From Collimonas sp. OK607 (GTDB taxonomy: Bacteria; Pseudomonadota; Gammaproteobacteria; Burkholderiales; Burkholderiaceae_D), in contig NZ_FOKF01000020.1 in NCBI RefSeq assembly GCF_900111995.1, forward strand, positions 34,419 to 98,418: 64,000 nt of DNA, read 5' to 3'. The number at the start of each line of letters is the position of its first letter. The stretch's first letter is position 1. Made by a program: the position numbers and the translations under genes. This document shows positions 54,622 through 64,000 of the stretch, one piece after another. A model generated the notes under the pieces. That model was given only the letters and a program-made list of their open reading frames with translations, searched no databases and was not told the origin of the DNA.

Positions 54622-54930
54622 ATGGCAACCGTGACATTTGATACCTTGAAATTCGTAAAGACGCTCGAGGCTGCAGGAGTCCCTTTTTTGCAGGCCGAAG
54701 CACTTTCTGATGCTGTTCGTGAATCGCATGAGGTGGCTGATGTTGCGACCAAACATGATGTTGACGACGTAAAGCGTGACATTGATGATGTGCGTAAAGA
54801 TATGCAAGCAATGGAGGCGCGCATTGACGCTAAGTTTGAAAAGTTCGAATTACGCTTAACTGTCAAGTTAGGCGGCATCGTTGTATTCGCTCTTGGCGCT
54901 TTGACAGTGCTGCCAAAGTGGGTCGCTTGA
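54622..54930 (+). CDS. DUF1640/CCDC90-like coiled-coil membrane protein
   Basis: 102-aa protein with the family opening TFDTLKFVKTLEAAGVPFLQAEALSDAV, a coiled coil (about 44-75, DVDDVKRDIDDVRKDMQAME) and a C-terminal membrane helix (about 82-99). Similar proteins occur singly in many proteobacteria and relate to the mitochondrial MCUR1/CCDC90 family. They are of unknown function. SD AGGAGG stands about seven bases before the ATG. Confidence 0.82.
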   Translation: MATVTFDTLKFVKTLEAAGVPFLQAEALSDAVRESHEVADVATKHDVDDVKRDIDDVRKDMQAMEARIDAKFEKFELRLTVKLGGIVVFALGALTVLPKWVA

Positions 54931-55101
54931 TCATATCTTTGTCATAATTCGGTTGTTGTCCTGTCCTGTTCCCGTCAAATCCCACCAGACTTGTACTATG
55001 TGAAATATCGCCGTTGATGCTAAGGGGGGGGTATTGCGCTGGACAACTGCGAATGCCGACGCGTTGACATTGATTTCGGCCGTTGGCGGTCGAAACCTTG
55101 A

Positions 55102-55127
55102 CGGGCCAGTGCCTAGGCACCGGCCCG
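55102..55127. terminator. Hairpin downstream of the MHS transporter
   Basis: CGGGCC-A-GTGCC-TA-GGCAC-C-GGCCCG, a GC-rich stem with one mismatch, 38 bp past the stop of the leftward transporter gene. No T-run. Confidence 0.5.
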
Positions 55128-55164
55128 CTTCATGATGCTGGATTGATGTCGTATGTATCGTCGA

Positions 55165-56517
55165 CTAGTCGCGGATTTCCAAAGCGCGATTAAGGCTGAG
55201 CGCAGCCATTGAGCAAGCCGCTCCTGACAGCAGGTAAAAGCTGACATAAGCCAGGCCGAAATGCGCAGAAAGGCCAAGCGCCACCAGCGGAGCAAAACCC
55301 GCACCCACCAGCCAGGACAGATCGGAGGTGAGGGCGGCGCCGGTATAGCGATACTTCGCGGGGAAGTTGGCGGTGACAGCGCCGGCAGCCTGGCCATAGG
55401 AAAGTCCGAGCAAGCTGAAACCCAGCAGGATGAATACGTTTTGACCAAACTCGCCGCCATTCATCAAGGTCGGCACAAAGGCGCTCAGCACCGCGATCAG
55501 CAAAGCACAGGTGCCAAGGGTGGTGCGACGTCCGAAACGGTCGGCAATCAAGCCCGAGGCGATCACGCCGAGCGCCATGAGCCCCGCGCCAATGACCTGG
55601 ATGATCAGGAAGTCACTCACCGAGCGCATCGAATACAAGCTGATCCATGACAACGGAAACACTGTGACCAGATGGAACAGTGCGTAGCTGGCCAAGGCGG
55701 CCAGGGCGCCGATGATGACATTGCGGCCTTGCGAACGCGTCATTTCAAGCGCATTGGTCGGTTCCAGTTCACGCTCATCGAGCAGATGGGCGTATTCCGG
55801 CGTCGACACCAGGCGCAAGCGGGCGAACAGCGCTACGACGTTGATAGCAAACGCCACGTAAAACGGATAGCGCCAGCCCCAGTCGAGGAAGTCTTCCGTG
55901 GTCAGGTTCGATATCAGATAGGCGAACAGGCCGCCGGCGATCATGAAACCTACCGGCGCACCCAGCTGGCCCAGCATGGCGTACCAGCCGCGCTTGTTTT
56001 GCGGTGCATTCAGCGCCAGCAGCGAGGGCAGGCCATCCCAGGAGCCGCCCAATGCAATTCCCTGACCGATGCGCAACAGCGACAGCAGGATGATCGAGGC
56101 GAAGCCGAGGTGTTGGAAAGTCGGCAGGAAGGCGATGCCGGCCGTGGAAATACCCAGAATGAATAGCGCCGCAGTCAATTTGACCTCACGCCCTAGCCGT
56201 TGTTGGATCGCCATGAACAGCACGGTGCCGAAAGGCCTTGCCAGAAAGGCAAAGGAGAAAATCGCAAAGGAGTAAAGCGTGCCTTCCAGTTGCTGTTCGA
56301 ACGGGAAGAAAACAGAGGGAAACACCAGCACCGAGGCCATGGCATAGACGAAAAAGTCGAAATATTCAGATGCGCGGCCAATAACTACGCCGATAGCGAT
56401 CTCGCCCGGGGCGATTTTTGAATGATCCGATTTGGCATTTTGCGCATCACTGATGGTCGAATGCGACGAGAAATTAGCGGAAACTTCGCCATTATGGCTA
56501 TGGGTGCTCGTCATCAT
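55165..56517 (-). CDS. MFS transporter, metabolite:H+ symporter family
   Basis: About 450-aa, 12-segment transporter of the MHS type (GVVIGRASEYFDFFVYAMASV replaces the usual EWFDFF; LRIGQGIALGGSWDGLPSLLAL; LIADRFGRRTTLG). ATG at 56517 (or 56514) is chosen because a short purine-rich SD lies upstream and the protein then starts MMTSTHSH; the longer frame to 56634 has no support. Substrate unknown; MHS members carry organic acids or osmolytes. Divergent from the cyo operon. Confidence 0.85.
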   Translation of the reverse strand: MMTSTHSHNGEVSANFSSHSTISDAQNAKSDHSKIAPGEIAIGVVIGRASEYFDFFVYAMASVLVFPSVFFPFEQQLEGTLYSFAIFSFAFLARPFGTVLFMAIQQRLGREVKLTAALFILGISTAGIAFLPTFQHLGFASIILLSLLRIGQGIALGGSWDGLPSLLALNAPQNKRGWYAMLGQLGAPVGFMIAGGLFAYLISNLTTEDFLDWGWRYPFYVAFAINVVALFARLRLVSTPEYAHLLDERELEPTNALEMTRSQGRNVIIGALAALASYALFHLVTVFPLSWISLYSMRSVSDFLIIQVIGAGLMALGVIASGLIADRFGRRTTLGTCALLIAVLSAFVPTLMNGGEFGQNVFILLGFSLLGLSYGQAAGAVTANFPAKYRYTGAALTSDLSWLVGAGFAPLVALGLSAHFGLAYVSFYLLSGAACSMAALSLNRALEIRD

Positions 56518-56745
56518 AATATTGTCTCTTATTAGGTTTCTATTAATGGCACGCCAACTGGCCGTGTCGAACCCTTCCCGATGATGAAGTGCAGCACTTG
56601 CAAATAATGGAACTTTTAAGCTTTTAAGCTTCATTACTCACGAAGCCCTACACTGGCAAGGGTAGGACAAAACGTCCAATCGCCAACGCATACCAGTCAA
56701 TGATACATTAGCACGATCTGATAGCTTTGACGGTACTTTTCCCCT

Positions 56746-57675
56746 ATGGTTTCTCACATATTTCGGCGTGGATTGCTCCTCCTTCCCCTCATTTTGTTGA
56801 CTGGTTGCAACACTGTGGTGATGAATCCATCGGGCGACATCGCCTCGCAGCAGGGCCGCCTCATCGTTGTCTCTACCATTTTGATGTTGCTGATCATCGT
56901 TCCGGTGATTGCGCTGACTATATGGTTCGCCTGGCGCTACCGCAAAAATAACACTGCGGCACGTTACGAACCGGACTGGGATCACTCGACCCAGCTGGAG
57001 CTGGTGATCTGGGGCGCACCGCTGCTCATCATCATCGCTCTCGGCCTGCTGACCTGGATCAGTACCCACACTCTTGACCCGTACCGGCCGATATCGCGCC
57101 TGGATGCGGATCGCCCGATTCCCGCAGACACCAAGACGCTCACGGTAGAAGTAGTGGCGCTGGATTGGAAGTGGCTGTTCATCTATCCGGAACAAGGTAT
57201 CGCCACCGTCAATGAACTGGCGGCGCCGATCGACATGCCGATCCGCTTCAAGATCACCTCATCGGCCATTATGAATTCCTTCTTCATTCCCGCACTGGCC
57301 GGCCAGATCTATGCCATGCCGGGTATGCAGACCTCCCTGAACGCGGTGATCAACCGGCCGGGCGAGTACGATGGTTTTTCTGCCAACTACAGCGGCGCCG
57401 GGTTCTCGGACATGAAGTTCAAATTCCACGGCATGACACCGGAGAATTTCGAGCACTGGGTTCAAACCACCAAGGCCGCAAGCCGCAAACTGGATCGGGC
57501 CGATTACCTGCAACTCGAGAAGCCAAGCGAGAAGGAACCCGTGCGCTACTACGGCGCGGTTGATCCGAGCCTGTATCACGCCATTCTCAATCGCTGCATC
57601 GAGCCAGGCCAGATGTGCATGGAAAAAATGATGGCTACCGAAGGTGGCCATGGCATGAAGAAACACAATGAATAA
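56746..57675 (+). CDS. cyoA: Quinol oxidase subunit II
   Basis: 309-aa lipoprotein subunit II of a bo3-type ubiquinol oxidase: signal with LILLTGC (C21), two membrane helices (about 38-60 and 85-108) and a periplasmic cupredoxin domain (VEVVALDWKWLFIYPEQGIATVNEL). The CuA cysteine pair is absent, as expected for a quinol rather than cytochrome c oxidase. The C-terminal end, CMEKMMATEGGHGMKK, is Met/His-rich. First gene of cyoABCD-surf1-regB-regA. Confidence 0.95.
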   Translation: MVSHIFRRGLLLLPLILLTGCNTVVMNPSGDIASQQGRLIVVSTILMLLIIVPVIALTIWFAWRYRKNNTAARYEPDWDHSTQLELVIWGAPLLIIIALGLLTWISTHTLDPYRPISRLDADRPIPADTKTLTVEVVALDWKWLFIYPEQGIATVNELAAPIDMPIRFKITSSAIMNSFFIPALAGQIYAMPGMQTSLNAVINRPGEYDGFSANYSGAGFSDMKFKFHGMTPENFEHWVQTTKAASRKLDRADYLQLEKPSEKEPVRYYGAVDPSLYHAILNRCIEPGQMCMEKMMATEGGHGMKKHNE

Positions 57676-57792
57676 ATGCTTGCAACATGAGCAGGCAGCG
57701 CTCGGTTCTGCTTGCGGCGGCGCTGCAGCAGCTGCCGAATGTACTGGATTTACGATGCGCGCCGCGTTTCCCTTTTTCACCGGAAAGTAACG

Positions 57793-59796
57793 ATGCTAGA
57801 CAATATTGATCTGACCAAGCTGATCTTCGGCCGTCTCACCTGGGAAGCGATTCCCTATCACGAACCGATCCTGCTGGCGACCTTTGCCATGGTAGCCATC
57901 GGCGGTATTGCAGTGCTTTGGGCGCTGACCCATTTCCGCCTGTGGGGCACTTTATGGCGCGACTGGTTTACCAGTATCGACCACAAGAAGATCGGTATCA
58001 TGTATTGCATACTCGGCCTGGTGATGCTGCTGCGCGGTTTCGCCGATGCATTGATGATGCGCGCCCAGCAAGCGTTCGCCTTCGGCGATTCGGCCGGCTT
58101 CCTGCCGCCGCATCACTACGACCAGATTTTCACCGCGCACGGCGTGATCATGATTTTCTTCGTCGCTATGCCATTGGTTACCGGCCTGATGAACTACGTT
58201 GTGCCGCTGCAGATCGGTGCGCGCGACGTTGCGTTCCCATTCCTGAATAACTTCAGTTTCTGGATGACAGCCTTTGGTGGCGGCCTGGTCATGGCTTCCT
58301 TGTTCGTTGGTGAATTTGCGCGTACCGGCTGGCTGGCTTATCCGCCGCTGTCGGGCATTCTTGCCAGTCCGGATGTGGGGGTCGACTACTATATATGGGC
58401 GCTGCAGATTGCCGGGGTAGGGACGCTGCTATCCGGCGTCAACCTGATCGTGACCATCGTCAAGATGCGCGCGCCAGGCATGAACATGATGAAAATGCCG
58501 GTATTCACCTGGACCGCCTTGTGCACCAACGTGCTGATCGTGGCGGCTTTCCCGGTATTGACCGCGGTGCTCGGCATGTTGGCGCTGGATCGCGTCGTCG
58601 GCACTAATTTCTTTACCAATGACATGGGCGGCAACGCCATGATGTACGTCAACCTGATCTGGATCTGGGGCCACCCGGAGGTTTACATCCTGATCCTGCC
58701 GGCGTTCGGTATTTTTTCGGAAATCGTTTCGACGTTCAGCAGCAAACGCCTGTTCGGTTATACCTCGATGGTCTACGCCACCGTGGTGATCACCATCCTG
58801 TCCTACCTGGTGTGGCTGCATCACTTCTTCACCATGGGGTCCGGCGCCAGCGTCAACTCCTTCTTCGGCATCACGACGATGATCATTTCGATCCCGACCG
58901 GCGCCAAGATTTTCAACTGGCTGTTCACCATGTATCGCGGCCGCATCCGCTTCGAAGTGCCAATGCTGTGGACTATCGGCTTCATGATCACCTTCGTCAT
59001 CGGTGGCATGACCGGCGTGCTGCTGGCGGTGCCGCCAGCCGACTTCGTCTTGCACAACAGCCTGTTCCTGATCGCTCACTTCCATAATGTGATCATCGGC
59101 GGTGTGCTGTTCGGCATGTTTGCTGGTATCAATTTCTGGTTCCCGAAAGCGTTCGGCTACAAGCTGGATGATTTCTGGGGCAAGTGCAGCTTCTGGTTCT
59201 GGACCATCGGTTTCTACTTCGCCTTCATGCCGCTATATGTGCTCGGTCTGATGGGCGTGACACGCCGCCTGGGCCACTTCGAAGATCCGTCATTGCAGAT
59301 CTGGTTCCAGATCGCAGCGTTTGGCGCGGTATTGATTGCCCTCGGCATCGCTTCGTTCGTGGTGCAGCTGGTCGTCAGTTATCGTAATCGTGAAGCGCTG
59401 CGCGATACCACCGGTGACCCATGGGGTGGGCGCACACTGGAATGGTCGACTTCGTCGCCGCCGCCAGACTACAACTTCGCGTTCACACCGAAGGTGTACG
59501 ACAATGACGCCTGGCACGACATGAAGAGCCAGGGATACACCCGGCCGCAAGATGGCTTTACCCCCATCCACATGCCGAAGAATACCGCTGCCGGCATCAT
59601 CATCGCCGGGCTTGCCGCGGCTTGCGGGTTCGCCCTGATCTGGCAAATGTGGCTGGTGGCTGGCCTCGGCTTTGCGACAATGCTGGCCGCCGTAATCATC
59701 CACACCTTCAACTACAACCGCGATTACTACATCCCGGCGGACGACGTCGTCCGCACCGAGGGTGAACGCACACGCTTGCTGGGTAGCCATGTCTGA
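57793..59796 (+). CDS. cyoB: Quinol oxidase subunit I
   Basis: 667-aa catalytic subunit with about 15 membrane helices. Haem and CuB ligands are visible: [10 protein letters not shown] (low-spin haem His), [13 protein letters not shown] (CuB His with the cross-linked Tyr), LHHFFTMG (two CuB His) and [11 protein letters not shown] (haem ligands). This marks an A-type proton-pumping oxidase. The start at 57793 ([13 protein letters not shown]) follows GGAAAG and matches the usual CyoB N-terminus; an upstream frame to 57712 is not supported. Stop overlaps cyoC. Confidence 0.96.
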   Translation: MLDNIDLTKLIFGRLTWEAIPYHEPILLATFAMVAIGGIAVLWALTHFRLWGTLWRDWFTSIDHKKIGIMYCILGLVMLLRGFADALMMRAQQAFAFGDSAGFLPPHHYDQIFTAHGVIMIFFVAMPLVTGLMNYVVPLQIGARDVAFPFLNNFSFWMTAFGGGLVMASLFVGEFARTGWLAYPPLSGILASPDVGVDYYIWALQIAGVGTLLSGVNLIVTIVKMRAPGMNMMKMPVFTWTALCTNVLIVAAFPVLTAVLGMLALDRVVGTNFFTNDMGGNAMMYVNLIWIWGHPEVYILILPAFGIFSEIVSTFSSKRLFGYTSMVYATVVITILSYLVWLHHFFTMGSGASVNSFFGITTMIISIPTGAKIFNWLFTMYRGRIRFEVPMLWTIGFMITFVIGGMTGVLLAVPPADFVLHNSLFLIAHFHNVIIGGVLFGMFAGINFWFPKAFGYKLDDFWGKCSFWFWTIGFYFAFMPLYVLGLMGVTRRLGHFEDPSLQIWFQIAAFGAVLIALGIASFVVQLVVSYRNREALRDTTGDPWGGRTLEWSTSSPPPDYNFAFTPKVYDNDAWHDMKSQGYTRPQDGFTPIHMPKNTAAGIIIAGLAAACGFALIWQMWLVAGLGFATMLAAVIIHTFNYNRDYYIPADDVVRTEGERTRLLGSHV

Positions 59797-60439
59797 GATA
59801 ACACAAACTTCCGCCGGCGCCATGGGCGCTAACGCTAACTCCCGTTCGTTGAGCGAGCGCTTCTTCGTGCGCGAGCATCACCCGGAAAACGGCACCTTGC
59901 TCGGCTTCTGGCTTTACCTGATGAGCGATTGCCTGGTCTTCGCCTGTCTGTTTGCGACTTACGCTGTCATCGGCCGTAACTATGCAGGCGGCCCGACCGG
60001 CGCTGAGCTGTTCGACCTGCCGCTGGTGGCAGTCAACACGGCGTTCCTGCTGCTGTCGTCGATTACCTATGGTTTCGCCATGCTGGAGATGCAGCGCAAA
60101 CGCCAAGGCGCTACCTTGGCCTGGCTGGCGGTTACCGGCATCCTCGGCGCCTGCTTTATAGCCCTCGAACTGTATGAGTTTGCCCACCTGATCCATGAAG
60201 GCGCAGGACCGCAACGCAGCGGCTTCCTGACATCGTTCTTCGCCCTGGTGGCAACCCACGGCTTGCACGTCACCTTCGGCATCGTCTGGCTGATCACGCT
60301 GATGTTCCAGGTCAAGCGCCATGGACTTACCCCTGAGAACGGCCGGCGCCTGATGTGCCTGTCCATGTTCTGGCACTTTCTGGACGTGGTCTGGATCGGC
60401 GTCTTCACCTTTGTCTATCTGATGGGAGTTTTGCCATGA
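59789..60439 (+). CDS. cyoC: Quinol oxidase subunit III
   Basis: 216-aa subunit with five membrane helices, including [21 protein letters not shown] and [13 protein letters not shown] and the C-terminal [20 protein letters not shown], all typical of CyoC. ATG at 59789 overlaps the cyoB stop by eight bases. Its own stop overlaps cyoD as ATGA. Confidence 0.95.
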   Translation: MSEITQTSAGAMGANANSRSLSERFFVREHHPENGTLLGFWLYLMSDCLVFACLFATYAVIGRNYAGGPTGAELFDLPLVAVNTAFLLLSSITYGFAMLEMQRKRQGATLAWLAVTGILGACFIALELYEFAHLIHEGAGPQRSGFLTSFFALVATHGLHVTFGIVWLITLMFQVKRHGLTPENGRRLMCLSMFWHFLDVVWIGVFTFVYLMGVLP

Positions 60440-60936
60440 GCGGCGGACATCAAGAACACCCGGCCCGCGTAGTCGGCCATGGTCACGACGGCCATCACGG
60501 TCACACGCACGCCGATCACGGCAGCCTGAAAAGCTACACCACCGGTTTCATACTGGCATTGATCCTGACGGCCATTCCTTTCTGGCTGGTGATGGGTAAA
60601 GTCATCGACAAGTCCAGCACCATGGGACTGGTTCTGCTTGGCTTCGCTGCGGTGCAGATCGTTGTGCATATGGTGTACTTCCTGCACATGAACACCAAAT
60701 CCGAAGGTGGCTGGTCGATGCTGGCGCTGATCTTCACGATCATGCTGCTGTTCATCATGCTGAGCGGCTCGTTGTGGGTGATGTATCACCTGAACCACAA
60801 CATGATGCCGGGCATGATGCCTGACTCGACGGAAGTGGTTCCGGAGTCGATGCAGAACATGTCCAACATGCCGAGCACGCATGGCACCCACAGCATGGAA
60901 GACATGCACAACATGCCAAACATGAAAATGCAATGA
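60436..60936 (+). CDS. cyoD: Quinol oxidase subunit IV with His-rich N-terminus and Met-rich C-terminal tail
   Basis: 166-aa subunit; E. coli CyoD is about 109 aa. The core has three membrane helices (about 36-55, 63-84, 95-118). The first 28 residues carry nine histidines ([14 protein letters not shown]). After the last helix come 46 residues with 12 Met and 4 His, including [11 protein letters not shown] and [14 protein letters not shown]. These tails look like copper-binding Met/His motifs, possibly feeding CuB of subunit I or trapping copper at the membrane. That role is inferred; subunit IV itself is needed for CuB assembly in E. coli. Stop overlaps the SURF1 start. Confidence 0.92.
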   Translation: MSGGHQEHPARVVGHGHDGHHGHTHADHGSLKSYTTGFILALILTAIPFWLVMGKVIDKSSTMGLVLLGFAAVQIVVHMVYFLHMNTKSEGGWSMLALIFTIMLLFIMLSGSLWVMYHLNHNMMPGMMPDSTEVVPESMQNMSNMPSTHGTHSMEDMHNMPNMKMQ

Positions 60937-61790
60937 AACAGCCGCAGCACGGCACTGTGACGGACGGCAAGGGCGCCGCAACTGCTGCGCCCCGGCCTCT
61001 CTCCCGCTCCAGAACCGTGCTGCTGTTGCTGGCCATCTGTGGCGGTCTGATGTTTGCCGGTTTTGTCGCACTAGGCACCTGGCAGATCAAACGCCTGCAA
61101 TGGAAGCTCGACCTCATCGAGCGGGTCGAACAAAGAGTACACGCGCCAGCCGTTGCCGCTCCCGGCCCCGAACGCTGGCCGCAAATCAATGCCGACGCCG
61201 ATGAATATCGACGCGTCCGGCTCACCGGCACATTCCTCTATCCACTCACAGCGCGGGTCCAGGCTGTTACCGAACTTGGCAGCGGCTTCTGGCTGCTGAC
61301 ACCGCTCCGCAGCGCAGACGGCAGCGTGGTGCTGGTCAATCGCGGTTTCATTCCCGCCAAGGAAAACGATTCCCATGACACTACGGACAACAACGTCGCG
61401 GTAGTGACCGGTCTCCTACGCATGAGCGAGCCGGGCGGCGGCTTCCTGCGCCACAATGATCCTGCCGCTGACCGCTGGTTTTCGCGCGATGTGCAAGCCA
61501 TCGCAGCGGCGCGCGGCCTGAAACCGACTGAGACTGCACCTTATTTCGTTGATGCGGATGCAACCGGCGCAACTAAAGCCGCCGCCGGCTCTAAGGAACA
61601 AGCGTATCCAGTCGGCGGTTTAACGGTAATTGCCTTTCACAATAATCATCTGGTTTATGCTCTCACTTGGTATGCTCTTGCCTTGATGGTGGCGGCCGCC
61701 TGTTTTTGGGTTGGTCGCGAAGAGCGGCGTTCGCGGCGCAGCGCCGCCAATGCCGATGGTAACGACCGTGAAAGTGAAGATGGCAAGTAA
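60933..61790 (+). CDS. SURF1-family oxidase assembly protein
   Basis: 285-aa inner-membrane protein with helices at about 28-48 and near the C-terminus (YALTWYALALMVAAACFW) around a periplasmic domain. The opening LGTWQIKRLQWKLDLIERV and SVVLVNRGFIP are SURF1 signatures. SURF1 helps insert haem into A-type oxidases; a quinol-oxidase-specific SURF1 is known in Paracoccus. Overlap with cyoD indicates coupled translation and a job for this oxidase. Confidence 0.92.
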   Translation: MKQPQHGTVTDGKGAATAAPRPLSRSRTVLLLLAICGGLMFAGFVALGTWQIKRLQWKLDLIERVEQRVHAPAVAAPGPERWPQINADADEYRRVRLTGTFLYPLTARVQAVTELGSGFWLLTPLRSADGSVVLVNRGFIPAKENDSHDTTDNNVAVVTGLLRMSEPGGGFLRHNDPAADRWFSRDVQAIAAARGLKPTETAPYFVDADATGATKAAAGSKEQAYPVGGLTVIAFHNNHLVYALTWYALALMVAAACFWVGREERRSRRSAANADGNDRESEDGK

Positions 61791-63129
61791 AATTGATATT
61801 CTTGCGAATACAGAAGACCTGAAACATCGCTGGACAGAGGCAGCCGGTGTTGAGAATAGTGCCGGTCACAAGAATATGCTGCAATTGATCCAGCTGCGCT
61901 GGATCGCCGTGGTCGGACAGATTACGACCATTGCTATCGTCATTCTCGGTTTCGGCATTCAGCTGCCGCTGCCGGATATGCTGAAGGTGCTGGCCTGCCT
62001 GGTAGCGTTCAATATCGCCAGCCATCTGCGCTGGCATGAACGGCGGGTGGCTAGCAATGGCGAATTGTTCCTGGCGCTGCTGGTCGACGTCGGCATCCTG
62101 ACCGCACAGCTGTCTTTGAGCGGAGGAACCAGCAATCCTTTCGCCTTCCTCTATCTGCTGCAAGTGATTCTCAGCGCCGTATTGCTGGAAACCTGGTCGA
62201 CCTGGATCATCGTTGCCATCACCAGCGCCTGCCTGGCCGGTTTGTCGCTGTTTTCCGACCCTTTGGCGCTGCCGCCCGAACACGGCAATGCCTTGTCCAG
62301 CCTGTACGTCGAGGGCTTGCTGATTTGCTTTGTGCTGAACGCGTCTTTGCTGGTGTTCTTCATTACCCGCATCGGCCGCAACCTGCGGGCCGGGGATGCC
62401 CAACTGGCCGATTTGCGCCAGCGTGCGGCGGAGGAAGACCACATAGTGCGCATGGGTCTGCTGGCTTCGGGCGCGGCACATGAACTCGGCACCCCGCTGG
62501 CCACCTTGTCCGTAATCCTGGGCGACTGGCGGCGCATGCCGGAATTCAGCAAGAATAGCGAATTGCTGGAAGAGATCGGTGAAATGCAGGCCCAGCTGCA
62601 GCGCTGCAAGAGTATCGTCAGCGGCATCCTGCTGTCGGCCGGCGAGGCGCGTGGCGAATCGTCCGTGAAAACCACTATCAGCACTTTTTTGAACGATCTG
62701 GCCAAAGAGTGGTGCGCCACCCGGCCGATTGTTTCGTTCGCCTATGAAAACCGGATAGAGCAAGATATGCCCGTGGCGTTCGATTCCGCCCTCAAGCAGA
62801 TGATCTGCAACGTACTCGACAATGCGCTCGAAGCATCGCCGCAATGGGTAAGCCTGGAAGCGACCCGGGAAGCCGATGCGCTGACCCTGGTGGTGACCGA
62901 CACCGGCCCCGGTTTTGCGCCCGCGATGCTGGCCCAGATAGGCAAACCCTATCAGTCGAGCAAAGGGCGTCCCGGCAGTGGCCTGGGCCTGTTTTTCGTC
63001 GTCAATGTCGCCCGCAAACTGGGCGGCACCGTGACGGCCCGCAATCGGCAGCAGGGCGGGGCGCTGGTCCGGCTTACCCTGCCTCTGGCAGCGATAAGCC
63101 TTGAAGAGGAAACACCGCATGGCGACTGA
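61780..63129 (+). CDS. regB: RegB/PrrB-type redox sensor kinase
   Basis: About 449-aa membrane histidine kinase with six hydrophobic segments. Seen: SLSGGTSNPFAFLYLLQ (the quinone-sensing GG-x2-NPF loop), HisKA box GAAHELGTPLATLSVILGDW with H234, conserved redox cysteine C276 (LQRCKSIVSGIL, 42 residues after the His, as in RegB) and an HATPase domain. ATG at 61780 overlaps the SURF1 stop; the in-frame ATG at 61756 is an alternative. It should read the quinone pool and signal to the regulator downstream. Confidence 0.92.
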   Translation: MASKIDILANTEDLKHRWTEAAGVENSAGHKNMLQLIQLRWIAVVGQITTIAIVILGFGIQLPLPDMLKVLACLVAFNIASHLRWHERRVASNGELFLALLVDVGILTAQLSLSGGTSNPFAFLYLLQVILSAVLLETWSTWIIVAITSACLAGLSLFSDPLALPPEHGNALSSLYVEGLLICFVLNASLLVFFITRIGRNLRAGDAQLADLRQRAAEEDHIVRMGLLASGAAHELGTPLATLSVILGDWRRMPEFSKNSELLEEIGEMQAQLQRCKSIVSGILLSAGEARGESSVKTTISTFLNDLAKEWCATRPIVSFAYENRIEQDMPVAFDSALKQMICNVLDNALEASPQWVSLEATREADALTLVVTDTGPGFAPAMLAQIGKPYQSSKGRPGSGLGLFFVVNVARKLGGTVTARNRQQGGALVRLTLPLAAISLEEETPHGD

Positions 63130-63655
63130 TCGTCTATTGTTGATCATCGAAGACGACGCTACCTTCGCCCGTACGCTCGGCCGCTCATTCGAACGTCGCG
63201 ACTACACCGTGTTGCTGGCGACGAATCTGGGCGAGGCCGCCGCGCTGCTGCGCCAGCATTCGCCGGGCTATGCAGTAGTCGATCTCAAATTGAACGACAG
63301 CACTTCGGGATTAGCTTGCGTCCAGATGCTGCATAAGCATGATCCCGCCATGTTGATCGTGGTGCTGACCGGCTTCGCCAGCATCAACACGGCGGTAGAA
63401 GCCATCAAGCTTGGCGCTTGCCAATATCTGGCCAAACCGTCCAATACCGACGATATCGAGGCTGCTTTCGGCCATGTAGCCGGGGTTGGCGAGATTGAGT
63501 TGAGCAATCGTTCGACCTCGATCAAGACCCTCGAATGGGAGCGCATTCACGAGGTGCTGGTGGAAACCGGTTTCAATATTTCTGAAACCGCGCGGCGCCT
63601 GGGAATGCACAGGCGTACGCTGGCGCGCAAATTGGAGAAGCAGCGCATCAAATAA
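63119..63655 (+). CDS. regA: RegA/PrrA-type response regulator
   Basis: 178-aa regulator with receiver domain (phospho-acceptor D55 in YAVVDLKLND) and a Fis-like C-terminal helix-turn-helix NISETARRLGMHRRTLARKL, the near-invariant RegA/ActR/RoxR helix. ATG at 63119 has GAGGA upstream and overlaps the regB stop. Regulators of this group control respiratory genes in response to redox state, so the cyo operon itself is a probable target. Confidence 0.93.
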   Translation: MATDRLLLIIEDDATFARTLGRSFERRDYTVLLATNLGEAAALLRQHSPGYAVVDLKLNDSTSGLACVQMLHKHDPAMLIVVLTGFASINTAVEAIKLGACQYLAKPSNTDDIEAAFGHVAGVGEIELSNRSTSIKTLEWERIHEVLVETGFNISETARRLGMHRRTLARKLEKQRIK

Positions 63656-63738
63656 CCGCAACAGATAAATCCAAATCCGATCCACGGGAATGGCGATTAT
63701 GAGGTTCCCTCGATATTTCGTCTTCCATCAGGTGGATT

Positions 63739-64000
63739 TTATGCAGCCCGCTTTTCCTGATTTTGCTCACTGGCCCATTGTTCGAGGTGCTGGATTGGTG
63801 AGCGATATCCAAGCGTCGAATGCTGCCGTTTGCGATTATAAAAGACTTCGATGTATTCGAAGCTGGCAGCCTTCATGTCGGCATGCGTAGCGTAACGCAG
63901 GCCATGGTAGCGTTCATTCTTGAAACTGTTAAACCAGCTCTCCGTAGGGGCATTGTCCCAGCAGTTACCTTTCCGGCTCATCGAGCAAGTCATGCCGAAT
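63739..64000 (-). CDS. IS3-family transposase, C-terminal part (runs off the window)
   Basis: Leftward ORF whose 5' end lies beyond 64000. The visible part holds the end of the DDE integrase core: MSRKGNCWDNAPTESWFNSFK with the catalytic Glu in APTESW, then YIEVFYNRKRQHSTLGY, standard for IS3 orfB. A terminal inverted repeat should lie just left of 63739 but I cannot define it. Confidence 0.88.
   Translation of the reverse strand, partial: FGMTCSMSRKGNCWDNAPTESWFNSFKNERYHGLRYATHADMKAASFEYIEVFYNRKRQHSTLGYRSPIQHLEQWASEQNQEKRAA

Noticed and set aside
61663..63147. Open 494-codon leftward frame opposite regB
   Set aside because: It is a low-complexity Gln/Arg/His-rich shadow of the SURF1-regB-regA coding strand.
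1..64000. CRISPR arrays, rRNA or tRNA genes
   Set aside because: No regularly spaced repeats and no tRNA-like or rRNA sequences were recognised anywhere in the window.

Overview
The window looks like chromosomal DNA of a betaproteobacterium, most likely Oxalobacteraceae (Collimonas/Herbaspirillum/Janthinobacterium-like). This rests on gene content (pqi operon with split pqiA, DctBD-type regulation of a ketoglutarate permease, bo3-type quinol oxidase with SURF1 and RegBA) and on codon style; no 16S or other marker is present, so the assignment is an inference. Most of the window is moderately GC-rich. Two stretches stand out in composition: an AT-richer, gene-poor, decaying stretch at about 24.6-28.0 kb and a very GC-rich four-gene block at 44.0-47.5 kb.

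Layout. 0-5 kb: an FAD amine oxidase gene split by an IS21-family element with a 5-bp target duplication. Removing the element and one duplicate restores a continuous 623-codon frame. 5-7.6 kb: leftward operon of a 39-aa ORF, a nitrilase-family hydrolase and an NCS1 nucleobase-type transporter. 7.9-11.5 kb: pqiA1-pqiA2-pqiB-pqiC. 11.7-16.9 kb: ribA, a palindromic repeat, an EF-G gene, an aminopeptidase P and slyX. 17-22 kb: kgtP-dctB-dctD, preceded by a GG-N10-GC sigma54 promoter and two helically phased dyads, so the encoded activator probably controls its own operon. 22-24.6 kb: acyltransferase and Tet-type MFS pump. 24.8-28 kb: debris, namely a TpsB gene with an amber stop and no barrel, an orphan ORF, a broken small lipoprotein gene and a deletion remnant of an MFS pump, with two lipoprotein genes around it. 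29.3-32.5 kb: a triple YbjQ-domain protein followed by a flotillin-like protein. 32.8-38.1 kb: TetR plus a complete ABC-2 tripartite exporter. 38.1-44.1 kb: LysR genes (one with an amber stop), a pirin, and an operon of a haloacetate-dehalogenase-type hydrolase with LeuC and LeuD paralogues. 44.0-47.5 kb: GC-rich operon of an HTH regulator, beta-propeller, DUF899 protein and membrane protein. 47.6-54.9 kb: single-gene accessory enzymes (MDR reductase, ABM protein, JmjC-like cupin, GST, two SDRs) mixed with remnants of cysC, a flavin monooxygenase and an XRE-type regulator. 55.1-63.7 kb: an MHS transporter, then cyoABCD-SURF1-regB-regA, a terminal oxidase with its assembly factor and a redox two-component system. 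The right edge enters an IS3-family transposase.

The most notable items are the Met/His-rich tails on CyoD in an operon with SURF1 and RegBA, the sigma54 control region of kgtP with a possible 21-codon leader, the dehalogenase-LeuCD operon, the YbjQx3-flotillin pair, the 39-aa ORF leading the nitrilase operon, and the still-clean IS21 insertion. All family names come from reading motifs by eye; no searches were run.
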